Shown: positions 9,118 through 18,054 of the stretch, one piece after another
Position numbering within the stretch: position 1 is the stretch's first letter
How the letters are laid out: each line of letters starts with the position of its first letter
DNA from: an uncultured Oscillospiraceae bacterium
GTDB lineage: Bacteria; Bacillota; Clostridia; Oscillospirales; Oscillospiraceae
Assembly: GCA_934572355.1 (NCBI GenBank)
Contig: CAKTKV010000003.1
Span: 1-26,661 of the forward strand
DNA length: 26,661 nt
Reading direction: 5' to 3'
The notes under the pieces: generated by a model
What the model was told of the DNA's origin: nothing
Database searches by the model: none
What the model saw: only the letters and a program-made list of their open reading frames with translations
Translations under genes and position numbers: made by a program

Positions 9118-9564
9118 TTATCCCTCTACGACCAGAACGTTTATCGTTCCGCTGACCTCGTAGCCAAGCTTCGCCTTGACGCTGAAGCTGCCGAAGGTCT
9201 TTATCGGCTCGGCCTGAACGATCTTGTTCTTCTCGATGTCGATATCAAACTGCGCCTTGAGCGCGTCGCTTATTTCCTGAGAGGTGACTGCGCCGAAGAG
9301 CTTGCCGGCGTTGCCGGCCTTGGCCTTGATGATGACCTGCACACCGCCGAGCTTCTTTGCGTTCTCCTCGGCCTGCGCCTTCTCCTTGGCGATCTGCGCG
9401 GCCTTGGCCTTTTCCTTGAGCTTGAGTGCGTTTATGTTGTCAGCGGTCGCCTCGGAGGCGAGCTTGCGCGGGAGCAGGTAGTTTCTTGCGTAGCCGTCGG
9501 AGACTTCCTTCAGCTCGCCCTTCTTGCCCTGACCCTTGACGTCTTCATGAAAAATAACCTTCAT
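9118..9564 (-). CDS. rplI: 50S ribosomal protein L9
   Basis: L9 is an elongated 23S rRNA-binding protein of the large subunit. The 148-residue product shows the family signature in its N-terminal domain ([17 protein letters not shown], then [13 protein letters not shown] at about 24-36), a long connecting helix rich in Lys, Ala and Glu, and the C-terminal domain with [19 protein letters not shown] precedes the ATG with about 10 bases spacing. It is placed between gdpP and dnaB, as in many Firmicutes. Confidence 0.97.
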   Translation of the reverse strand: MKVIFHEDVKGQGKKGELKEVSDGYARNYLLPRKLASEATADNINALKLKEKAKAAQIAKEKAQAEENAKKLGGVQVIIKAKAGNAGKLFGAVTSQEISDALKAQFDIDIEKNKIVQAEPIKTFGSFSVKAKLGYEVSGTINVLVVEG

Positions 9565-9580
9565 TTTCTATTATCCCCTT

Positions 9581-11569
9581 TCAGGCAAAATAATCATCTA
9601 TGGCGGCATATATTTTGCTTACCGCCTCTTTGAGGGTCTCGCCCTGCTGGAACTGCACCGCTGCGGCGCTTCTGTTGCCGCCGCCGCCGAGCTTTTCCAT
9701 GATGAGCTGTACATTGAGTTCGCCTATCGAGCGCGCGGAGGCGAACACTCCGCCCTTGCCGTCTGGCGCGACGACGATAGACGCATCCACTCCGGAGACA
9801 TTCAGCAGCTCGTCCGCCGCCTGTGCGGCGACTACGCGCTCCTGCGGTTCCTCGGGCGCGGCGACCGCGACCTTGCGGTAGAGCTTCGCGCTCTGGAGGA
9901 TCTTGTACTTTGCGACGGTGTCCTCCATGTCCGACTGGAACAGGCGCTTGACCGCAGCTGTGTCCGCGCCGTGGCGGCGCAGCACCGCCGCCGCGTCAAA
10001 GGTGCGCTCACCGGTGCGGATGGTGAAGCTCTTTGTATCGAGCACAATGCCAGCCATAAGCGCTTCAGCCTCGCAGCGGAGCATGTCCGTCGCTTCGGGA
10101 AGCTCCTGGATGATCTCGGTCATAAGCTCACACGCGGAAGACGCGTAGGGCTCGATAAAGCCGAGTGCGGCGTCATGTATATAGGTCGCGGCAACGCGGT
10201 GGTGATCTATGACCGCGACGCGCTTGCACAGGTTCAGAAGATCCGGGCACTCCACCTGCTCCGGGCGGTTCGTGTCCACAACGGCGAGGAGCGTGTGCGC
10301 GTCGACCTTGGAGGGCGCTTCCTGCGGGGTAAGGAATATGTCCTTATACTCCGGCTCGCGGCGCACCATATCTATAAGCGGGGTCGCGGCGCAGTGCTTC
10401 GTATCCGCGACTATCGAGGCGTGTACGCCGAGCTGCCGCGCAAGACAGCAAACGCCGACTGCCGCGCCGATGCTGTCCAGATCGCCGAAGCGGTGACCCA
10501 TGACGAGCACCTTGGAGGAGTCCTTTATAAGCTCGGAGAAGGCGTTTGCCATAACGCGGGACTTGACCTTGGTGCGCTTTTCTATCTCGAAGCCGCGGCC
10601 GCCGTAGAACTCGAAGCTCATCTTGTTCTTGATAACGGTCTGGTCGCCGCCGCGGGAGAGCGCAAGCTCCCCTGCCATGTCCGCAAACTGGAGCGCCTCG
10701 CCGAAGGTGTCCGCATCCGCACCAAGGCCGATGCTTATAGACGCGGCAATGCCGCTGGGGCTTTCGACCTCGTGCATCTCCTCGGTGATCTTGAACTTGC
10801 CGGCCTTGAGCCATTCAAGGTCGCGCCGCTCCATCAGGACGATGTATCTGTCGCGGTCATAGCGGCGCAGGATGCCGTCAAAGGACGCGCACCACTGGCC
10901 GAGCTTGTCCTCCACCGCGTCGCGTATATCGTTCTTTATACGCTCCGGCTGGTTCTTGGTAAGCTCTTCAAGGTTATCGATGATGACGACTCCCGCGATC
11001 GGGCGGCTGTTCTCATACTCGATGCGGATGTTGTCATAGTCCGTGACGTCCACCCAGTAGGTTATGCCCATGAACGGGCTTTTCTCCTTATCATTATCGG
11101 AGCGGATGATGTTGCCGTGCAGCTGATATTTCCGGCCGCCTACCTCAAGCAGCGTCGGGTACCGGGTCTTGCCCTCAAGCAGCCACTTACCCGAGAACTG
11201 CGGCACAAGCTCCGTCAGGTTTGCGTCGAGCCGCGTACCGGTCTCGCCGCACATTTTGAAGAACATTTCGTTGCCCCAGATAATGCGCGAATCGTCCAGC
11301 CCGAACACCGCGATCGGCAGCGGAAAATTCGTCAGTGTGCTGCTCTTGGCGTTCTCCGTCTCGTAGGTCACGGATTCGATATACGCCCTGAGCTGTTTCT
11401 CTCTTCTGCGCTTTGACAGGAAGAAGAAGATCATGAGCAGCAGAATGGCTCCGCCCTCTATAGCCGCAAGCGTGTACATGCCGTACAGCAGCGTTGCGGC
11501 GGCAAATGCGACAAGCAGGATCAGCGGCAGCTTGCCGGGTTCGGCAAGACGCCTGAGATTCTTGTTCAA
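9581..11569 (-). CDS. gdpP: Cyclic-di-AMP phosphodiesterase GdpP (YybT family)
   Basis: GdpP is a membrane protein that hydrolyses the second messenger c-di-AMP and so affects wall and osmotic balance. The 662-residue protein has two N-terminal membrane segments (about 15-32 and 38-52), a PAS-like domain, a degenerate GGDEF domain, then the DHH phosphodiesterase domain with GHRFGDLDSIGA (about 358-369), VVDTNRPE and IDHH (454-457), and a DHHA1 domain. In the final glycine motif, GGGGNRSAA, Asn (about residue 632) stands where His is typical. The TTG at 11569 is chosen because AGGAGG (11578-11583) sits 8 bases upstream; the GTG at 11578 overlaps that site and cannot use it. It is the first gene of the operon that runs to ftsH. 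Confidence 0.94.
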   Translation of the reverse strand: MNKNLRRLAEPGKLPLILLVAFAAATLLYGMYTLAAIEGGAILLLMIFFFLSKRRREKQLRAYIESVTYETENAKSSTLTNFPLPIAVFGLDDSRIIWGNEMFFKMCGETGTRLDANLTELVPQFSGKWLLEGKTRYPTLLEVGGRKYQLHGNIIRSDNDKEKSPFMGITYWVDVTDYDNIRIEYENSRPIAGVVIIDNLEELTKNQPERIKNDIRDAVEDKLGQWCASFDGILRRYDRDRYIVLMERRDLEWLKAGKFKITEEMHEVESPSGIAASISIGLGADADTFGEALQFADMAGELALSRGGDQTVIKNKMSFEFYGGRGFEIEKRTKVKSRVMANAFSELIKDSSKVLVMGHRFGDLDSIGAAVGVCCLARQLGVHASIVADTKHCAATPLIDMVRREPEYKDIFLTPQEAPSKVDAHTLLAVVDTNRPEQVECPDLLNLCKRVAVIDHHRVAATYIHDAALGFIEPYASSACELMTEIIQELPEATDMLRCEAEALMAGIVLDTKSFTIRTGERTFDAAAVLRRHGADTAAVKRLFQSDMEDTVAKYKILQSAKLYRKVAVAAPEEPQERVVAAQAADELLNVSGVDASIVVAPDGKGGVFASARSIGELNVQLIMEKLGGGGNRSAAAVQFQQGETLKEAVSKIYAAIDDYFA

Positions 11570-11659
11570 GCCGCGCACCTCCTCTTTAAGATGTCTCTCT
11601 ATCTTCTTTGGCTATCCGTATGGGATAAATTTCCATAGTAATCCACGATACGATGTTTT

Positions 11660-11688
11660 ATTATATCAAATCCGTCCCCTGTTTACAA
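11660..11688 (-). promoter_or_regulatory. Promoter of the gdpP-rplI-dnaB-tilS-hpt-ftsH operon
   Basis: On the minus strand, -35 TTGTAA (11683-11688), a 17-base spacer and a perfect -10 TATAAT (11660-11665) lie about 90 bases before the gdpP start. No other good promoter is visible inside the operon. Confidence 0.8.
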
Positions 11689-11751
11689 CAAATAATTTGC
11701 GTCCGTTCACAGATAATAAGCGTAAAGCAAAAGTCAGGTGAAGGGGGCGTC

Positions 11752-12780
11752 ATTATAAAAGCAGTTATCATGGCAGGCGGCATGGGCACTCGGCTCAGGA
11801 GCATCACCGGCGACACGCCGAAGCCGATGGTTCCGCTGCTCGGCCGGCCGATGATGGAGCACATAATCATCCTCCTGCGTGAGCAGGGCTTTACGGATAT
11901 CTGCGCGGCGGTGAGGTACCGCGCGGGCGATATCATGGGCTACTTCGGCGACGGCAGTCGCTTCGGCGTAAGGCTCCAGTACCGCGTGGAGGAGCGCGCG
12001 CTCGGCACCGCCGGGGGCGTGAAGAACTGCCGGGACTTCTACGGCGACGAAGATTTCCTTGTCATAAGCGGGGACGCCGCCTGTGACTTTGATCTGCACA
12101 CGCTCATGGATGCGCACCGCAGCCGCGGCACCGACGCGACTATCGCGCTCTATCGCAGCCGCGAACCGCTTCGCTACGGCCTTGCCGTCACGGATTCCGA
12201 AGGGCTCGTGCGCTCGTTCATCGAAAAGCCCGACTGGAGCCGCGTCGTCACCGACCTTGTGAACACCGGGATATACGTGCTCTCCCCGCGTGCGATGGAG
12301 CTTGTGCCGGACGGCGCGGAGTACGACTTCGGCAAACAGCTTTTCCCGCGGCTCCTTGAGCGCGGCGGGACAGTCCTCGGCGTGCCGATGGACGGCTATT
12401 GGTGCGACGTCGGCACTCCCCTGTCCTATTACCGCTGCTGTGTCGATGCGCTCGAAGGTCGGCTGCGCCTCGACCTGCCTGAGCAGTTTCGTCCCGGCAG
12501 CGTGCCCAAAGCGGTGGACGCGCCCGAGGACGCAGACTACGCGGAGGAGTGCCCCTGCGATAGCCGCGCGGAGCTCATGGGCGCGCTCTCCGAGCTGATG
12601 CTCGACATGGGCGCGGACTACTCTGACGGTCTGCGCCTGCGCACGGAGCGCTATTCTCTGCATATCCGCCCCTGCGCAGACCGCTCAGCCGTCAGGATCG
12701 GCGTGAGCGCGGGCGACGCGGAGTTTGCAAAGGAGCTTGCGCTCTCGGCAAAGGCTCTTGCCGAAGCACTGGAGTTATAG
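11752..12780 (+). CDS. Sugar-1-phosphate nucleotidyltransferase with a phosphomannomutase domain IV-like tail
   Basis: The protein should form an NDP-sugar from a sugar-1-phosphate and NTP; GDP-mannose-type chemistry is possible but not shown. The N-terminal 230 residues are a nucleotidyltransferase with AGGMGTRLRSIT, TPKPMVPLLGRPMMEH, the metal-binding SGDAACDF and FIEKPDW. The last 75 or so residues resemble the C-terminal domain of phosphomannomutases (CPCDSRAELMGAL, DGLRL, HIRPCADRSAVRIGVSA), as at the end of the long Clostridial transferase-mutase fusions, but the mutase catalytic domains are missing. The start is uncertain. AGGGGG (11742-11747) is followed by in-frame ATT (11752) and ATA (11755) but no ATG until 11770, which would cut off the first beta strand KAVI. 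An ATG at 11653 has no ribosome site. Confidence 0.83.
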   Translation: MIKAVIMAGGMGTRLRSITGDTPKPMVPLLGRPMMEHIIILLREQGFTDICAAVRYRAGDIMGYFGDGSRFGVRLQYRVEERALGTAGGVKNCRDFYGDEDFLVISGDAACDFDLHTLMDAHRSRGTDATIALYRSREPLRYGLAVTDSEGLVRSFIEKPDWSRVVTDLVNTGIYVLSPRAMELVPDGAEYDFGKQLFPRLLERGGTVLGVPMDGYWCDVGTPLSYYRCCVDALEGRLRLDLPEQFRPGSVPKAVDAPEDADYAEECPCDSRAELMGALSELMLDMGADYSDGLRLRTERYSLHIRPCADRSAVRIGVSAGDAEFAKELALSAKALAEALEL

Positions 12781-12781
12781 A

Positions 12782-12811
12782 AACAGGCGCGCCGCACGCG
12801 GCGCGCCTGTT
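12782..12811. terminator. GC-rich convergent terminator hairpin
   Basis: A 13-bp perfect stem (12782-12794 with 12799-12811) with a CACG loop lies between two convergent genes. The T run is weak on both strands, so termination strength is uncertain, but the position fits a shared bidirectional terminator. Confidence 0.65.
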
Positions 12812-12838
12812 ATGATCCGCCCCACAGGGACACAACGA

Positions 12839-13900
12839 TCATTCAGCGTATTTTTCGCTGAAGCAGCGATCCGGCAGACAGTCGGCAAGTCCGGTCAGCA
12901 GCAGACGCATGCCCCGCTCCGGTTCCTCCTGCGCGGCATAGAGCTGCTGCGAGGGCACGGGTTCCCTGCTGAAGGACGCCCTCACGGTCGTGCCGATCTC
13001 CTCCCGGCTCTCCAGCAGAAGCGTGCCGCCGTGGAGATTTGCTATCGAGAGTGCCGCGGTGAGGCCAAGCCCCGCCCCGTGGTCAATGTCTGAGATACCG
13101 AATCCGTGCCTGTAGCGGTCGAACACGAAGTGCAGCTTCTCCGGTGCGATGCCGCAGCCGTCGTCATTGACGGAGATCACGACCCTTTCGCGATCTTCTA
13201 TGAGACGCAGGCTGACTCTCGTGCAGCCCTCGGCGTGTGTCAGGCTGTTTGAAATAAGGTTCAGGACAAGGTTCTCGGCAAGCGTCGGGTCTATGCTCGC
13301 GGTCAGTTCCTCAGGTCCGGAGTAGACAACGCGCGGCCTGTCGCTTATGAGGTTTACAGTGTTGGCCAGCTGTGCCAGCAGCGCCGCAAGGTCGGTCGGC
13401 CGCGGGACAAAGAACAGGCTCCCGTCGTTTATCGAGCGTATCATCGTGACGTTCGAGAGCATCCGGTTTATCCTGTAATAGTCGTGCGTTACGGAGGCGA
13501 GTCCTGCAAGGAGTTCGGCGTCCTTGGCCTCCTCAGCGCGGGTGCGGAGCATCTCGGTCGTGACGCCCAGCCCCATCAGGCAGCTGCGCAGGGAGTAGAT
13601 CAGCGCGTCGTTTATAAGCGCGGCGGACTCCTCGTGCTTTGTGAGGAACACTGCGCGCACGCCATCCATCGAGGTCACGCGGACGATGTAGCGCACCCCG
13701 CCTATCGGCAGATCTCCGATAAATGACGCGGCCTGTGCCTCGGCGATCTCAACGCCGAACACGCTCTTTACCTGGCTGCCGACGCAGCCCTCGCCAAGAA
13801 TGGCTTTCGCGGCGGAGTTTGCGAACTGTATTCTCCCGCTGTGCACAAGCACGGCGGCTTCGCTGGATAACGCAAGGACATCGGCTGAGATCATAAGCAT
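12839..13900 (-). CDS. Soluble PAS / histidine-kinase-like ATPase, apparent loss of the phospho-acceptor His
   Basis: This 353-residue protein has no membrane segment. Residues 1-90 look like a PAS sensor (GRIQFANSAAKAILG). Residues 92-155 form the helical dimerisation region, and 195-310 are a GHKL ATPase domain with N box NLISNS (214-219), G1 motif NDDGCGIAP (245-253) and G2 GAGLGL (275-280). In the dimerisation helix the usual H-E-L-R-T-P-L pattern reads YSLRSCL (102-108), with Tyr at the expected His position; the only His nearby is His139 in VTHDYYRI. AGGAGG lies 9 bases before the ATG at 13900. No response regulator is adjacent. It could be a kinase using another His, or a GHKL protein with a non-kinase role. 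Confidence 0.8.
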   Translation of the reverse strand: MLMISADVLALSSEAAVLVHSGRIQFANSAAKAILGEGCVGSQVKSVFGVEIAEAQAASFIGDLPIGGVRYIVRVTSMDGVRAVFLTKHEESAALINDALIYSLRSCLMGLGVTTEMLRTRAEEAKDAELLAGLASVTHDYYRINRMLSNVTMIRSINDGSLFFVPRPTDLAALLAQLANTVNLISDRPRVVYSGPEELTASIDPTLAENLVLNLISNSLTHAEGCTRVSLRLIEDRERVVISVNDDGCGIAPEKLHFVFDRYRHGFGISDIDHGAGLGLTAALSIANLHGGTLLLESREEIGTTVRASFSREPVPSQQLYAAQEEPERGMRLLLTGLADCLPDRCFSEKYAE

Positions 13901-14034
13901 GTCAATATTCCTCCTGCGGCCTTTTTACGGATATTTTATCAAAGCTGGACAAAATAAACAAGAGTGAGCATAAAAAGAGCGGATAAAATATCGAAATTTC
14001 GGCACATTTTATTTCGGAAACTGGGCTTTTCATA

Positions 14035-14064
14035 TTGATTTTTACGAATATTATATGTTATTAT
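14035..14064 (+). promoter_or_regulatory. Probable gapA promoter
   Basis: TTGATT (14035-14040), an 18-base spacer and TATTAT (14059-14064) lie in a markedly AT-rich stretch (about 13920-14070) that could act as an UP element. Transcription would start near 14071. Confidence 0.6.
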
Positions 14065-14081
14065 TTGAACGCAAGCAAAAG

Positions 14082-14128
14082 CATATATTTCCTGCCCGGC
14101 GCTTTCCGCCGTGCAGGGTGCATATATG
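14082..14128 (+). promoter_or_regulatory. Stem-loop in the gapA 5' leader
   Basis: Three stacked stems are visible: CATATAT/ATATATG (14082-14088 with 14122-14128), CCTGC/GCAGG (14091-14095 with 14113-14117), and CGGCG/CGCCG (14097-14101 with 14107-14111), with a 5-base loop. It lies just after the inferred transcription start and 40 bases before the coding region. It probably stabilises the mRNA or regulates it; no known riboswitch class is recognised. Confidence 0.6.
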
Positions 14129-14129
14129 A

Positions 14130-15197
<1,068 letters not shown>

Positions 15198-15216
15198 TTT
15201 TAACCCCAAAACATCT

Positions 15217-15245
15217 AAAACCGCTCCGAAAGGAGCGGTTTTTCT
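15217..15245 (+). terminator. Rho-independent terminator of gapA
   Basis: An 11-bp stem (15217-15227 with 15232-15242) with a GAAA tetraloop and a T-rich tail starts 19 bases after the gapA stop. The bases from 15246 to 15436 are T-rich on this strand and hold no gene I can support. Confidence 0.93.
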
Positions 15246-15436
15246 TATGTTTAATGCGTTTTGACCACGTTTTTCTATTGCAGCGCCGGCGTCCTGTCAG
15301 AGAAAAATATGTCAGTATTTGTTCCAAGATGTTCTCAAACCTTTTGGATGTTCGCCCTTGTTTTGGATTGTTTTGCTTTTGTTCTCCGATCGTTTGATGC
15401 TGTAACTTTTTCCTTGACTTTGTGCCGTGCAGGCTT

Positions 15437-18025
15437 TCACTCGCTTACATTGAAGGCGGCGTATCTGTCCATGAGTTTCTTTTCCCACGAGAAGCCCGTG
15501 CAGTTTTGCACGGTGAACTGCGGATCGGGGCAATTGCTCACCGCGCAGCCGAGGAAGATGACGTCCTGCGAGTCGCTGAGCATCGCCGCGCCGAGCGTAC
15601 AGTCGTGGATGAGCGTGTTCTGGACATGGAGGCCGCTTACGTTGTGCGTCTCTATGCCGAGTATGCCGCAGCCGTACAGGTCGCAGCTTTCGATAATGAT
15701 ATCCTTGCTGCCGTCAAGGTACACCACGCCGCCGGCGCACTGCCCCTGCTCCTTTGTGTGGCCAAGCTTCGTCCCCTCAAGGGAGATGCCGGAGCAGTCA
15801 TAGAAGCTCAGCACGTTTGCATAGCGCGGCTCTGTGACGATCTCACCGCCGACGATATGCAGGTTTTTCATCTTGCCGATGCAAAGCTCAAAGCCGTCGT
15901 ACACGTTCCGCCACGCCCAGCCCTCTCCGGCAAATTCGGGTCTGTCAAAGCGTTCGGACGCGCCGCCGCCTATGCCGGCGGCGTCCATGAGATTTATCTG
16001 CGGCACATCTATGTAGATAACGGTATCGGAGGCAAGCGCGGCGATAAACTCATCCGCAGTGCTGACATGCACCTCGCTTGCGCCCGCTCTGTCGATTTCG
16101 GCATACTCCGCCTCAACGGCTCCGACCCCGGCGGAGGAGAGCTGATCGGCATACTTCCCGGAAAGCTCCTGTTCGCTCATGCCCTTGCCGTCAAAGCTGA
16201 AAGCGGAAACGCCGTCGTCATAATCGTACCATTTGTCAACGCTGTTGGACGTGAAGACAAGACCGTTGATATTGGTAAGACCCGTGCCGATGAATACCGA
16301 GGCGAAATGGTTGTCATGCACGTTCAGCGCGTCAAAAACGGCGTCCTTTGCTTCCCACGCCTGAACGAGACCGCGGGCGTTGCTGTTGTATACCTCGCAG
16401 TCCCTGACGTTCGCGCCCTCCACGCCGCTGAAGGCGAAAATGGAAGCGGCAAGATAGTACGACTCGTTTTTCCCGCAGTCGTAAACGCGGCAATTGCCGA
16501 CGCTGATATTTTTGCTCTGTGAAAAATCGACCCCGCCGGCGGAGCAGTGGTGTATGTCGGTATTTGTGACGCTGACGGCTTCGCAGTCATAGCCGTTCAC
16601 GCCGATGGTGCCGCAGCCGTAGAGGGAGCAGGCATCTATCGAAAAGTTTTTGCATCCGTTAAGGAAGATCACCCCGCCTTCGCAGGCCTCGGCAGCCTCG
16701 GTATGGCCGACGGTAAGCCCGCTCAGCTCAACGCCGCTGCAAGAGGAAAAGCTCATGACGTTCGCCATTCTGGGGACGGTGACGATCTCCGCGCCCTCGC
16801 CGCTTATCCGGAGGCTTTCAACACCGGTTATATCAAGCTCATACTGACCCTCTATGCCGTAGTCGTTCCAGCGGTAGTATTTGCTTGCGGCGGAGTCGCC
16901 GTAGGTTTTGGCCTCGGTAAGATTATAGGTTCCGGGGGCAAGGCGTATCTCCGCGCCAGGCGCTATCGCCGCAAGCAGCGCGTCTACATCGGAGATCTCC
17001 GCCGCCTTTGCGCTCTCCGTTCCGGCGGAGGGACCCAGCGCCGCGCCGCAGCCGACAAGTATCAGCGCCGCCAGAACCGCCGCAATTATTGCAAATTTGC
17101 CTTTCTTTCTGTACTTCATTATCTGTATAAGCCTTTCTTTAAGATTTTCCTTTTCGCCCGTCATGCCCGTCGCCATCGCATTGGGAAGCTTCGGGGCGTC
17201 CTGCGCCACGCTTATGAGCGTTTCGCCGTATTCCTGCTTTTCCGCACGTCCCATCTCGCGGATGACCGTCTCGTCGCAGCTCAGCTCGCACAGCGCGTCC
17301 AGCTCCCGCCGGAAAAGATACACCAGCGGGTTGAACCAGTGCGCCGCAAAGACGGCAAGCGTCAGCCACTTGCGCGCTATGTCGCGGCGGCGGAAATGCG
17401 TAAGCTCATGGGCGAATATATTTCTCAGCATCGCCTCGTCGTATTCCGTATCCGGCAGCACCAGCACGGGCGAGAAAACGCCGATCGTTATGGGCGTATG
17501 GACATAGGCGCTCTTTGCAAGGCGCGGACGCCGCCGTCCGGACGCTGCGGAATAAACGGCGCGCTCATACGCCGGAGCGCGCCTGAGCGAGGCGCGCAGG
17601 GAGCGTGAAAACCGGAAGTAGGACACGGCCGGAACCGCAAATGCGGCCGCGCCGCCGCACAGCCATACCGCCGTCAGAATGTCGGCGGTATCCGCGCTTT
17701 TTGCAATGCTCTTCCTTTCGGTACGCTCCTCCGCGGCGGGCGCGGGCGCGTCCTGTGCGGGAGAGGCATTATATACGCCCGGCGCGGCGTACTGCTGCGT
17801 GACCTCGGCATTATGCACGCTCACGCTCACGCGCTCCGGCGCGGACGCCCTGACGGGCATAAGCCCATGCACCGGAAGGATAAAGCGCAGCAGCACAAGC
17901 AGCCATGCATAGTAAAAGAACCTGTTTGACAGCTTTCCCCCTGCGACCCTGCGCAATATCATCAGAAAAACGCCCAGCAGCGCGCCGCCGGCGGACAGTG
18001 ACAGAAGCATTTTTACAAACGTCAT
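15437..18025 (-). CDS. BlaR1-type M56 metalloprotease fused to two parallel beta-helix sensor domains
   Basis: In BlaR1/MecR1 proteins an M56 protease in the membrane cleaves the partner repressor BlaI/MecI after an outside signal. This 862-residue protein has membrane segments near 5-25, 35-52 and 113-135, and the zinc motif HELTH (206-210) followed by the downstream Glu region ELDALCELSCDE. Another membrane segment (about 311-326) comes next. Instead of a penicillin-binding C-terminus, residues about 343-862 form two related right-handed beta-helix domains, each opening like a pectate-lyase-type repeat protein (IRLAPGTYNL; VIYIDVPQINL) and sharing GHT..E...C.GGV..L.G and LYGCG. The outside ligand could be a polysaccharide or wall component. 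It lies 29 bases after blaI; the ribosome site is weak. LVGCG near 323 is internal and not a lipoprotein signal. Confidence 0.88.
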   Translation of the reverse strand: MTFVKMLLSLSAGGALLGVFLMILRRVAGGKLSNRFFYYAWLLVLLRFILPVHGLMPVRASAPERVSVSVHNAEVTQQYAAPGVYNASPAQDAPAPAAEERTERKSIAKSADTADILTAVWLCGGAAAFAVPAVSYFRFSRSLRASLRRAPAYERAVYSAASGRRRPRLAKSAYVHTPITIGVFSPVLVLPDTEYDEAMLRNIFAHELTHFRRRDIARKWLTLAVFAAHWFNPLVYLFRRELDALCELSCDETVIREMGRAEKQEYGETLISVAQDAPKLPNAMATGMTGEKENLKERLIQIMKYRKKGKFAIIAAVLAALILVGCGAALGPSAGTESAKAAEISDVDALLAAIAPGAEIRLAPGTYNLTEAKTYGDSAASKYYRWNDYGIEGQYELDITGVESLRISGEGAEIVTVPRMANVMSFSSCSGVELSGLTVGHTEAAEACEGGVIFLNGCKNFSIDACSLYGCGTIGVNGYDCEAVSVTNTDIHHCSAGGVDFSQSKNISVGNCRVYDCGKNESYYLAASIFAFSGVEGANVRDCEVYNSNARGLVQAWEAKDAVFDALNVHDNHFASVFIGTGLTNINGLVFTSNSVDKWYDYDDGVSAFSFDGKGMSEQELSGKYADQLSSAGVGAVEAEYAEIDRAGASEVHVSTADEFIAALASDTVIYIDVPQINLMDAAGIGGGASERFDRPEFAGEGWAWRNVYDGFELCIGKMKNLHIVGGEIVTEPRYANVLSFYDCSGISLEGTKLGHTKEQGQCAGGVVYLDGSKDIIIESCDLYGCGILGIETHNVSGLHVQNTLIHDCTLGAAMLSDSQDVIFLGCAVSNCPDPQFTVQNCTGFSWEKKLMDRYAAFNVSE

Positions 18026-18054
18026 TTTTTATCTGTTTCATCCGTTCCGCCGGA

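Noticed and set aside
13992..14001. Palindrome CGAAATTTCG upstream of gapA as a possible Rex operator
   Set aside because: Rex sites have TTGT...ACAA ends; this palindrome and its flanks do not match, and no such site was seen elsewhere in the window.
15261..15803. A 180-codon + strand frame after gapA
   Set aside because: It starts in the T-rich gap and runs antisense into the M56-beta-helix gene, with no ribosome site or known domain.
17040..17065. Lipoprotein signal (LVGCG) inside the M56 protein
   Set aside because: It is about 320 residues into the protein after several membrane segments, so it is read as part of the last membrane helix, though a former gene-fusion junction cannot be excluded.
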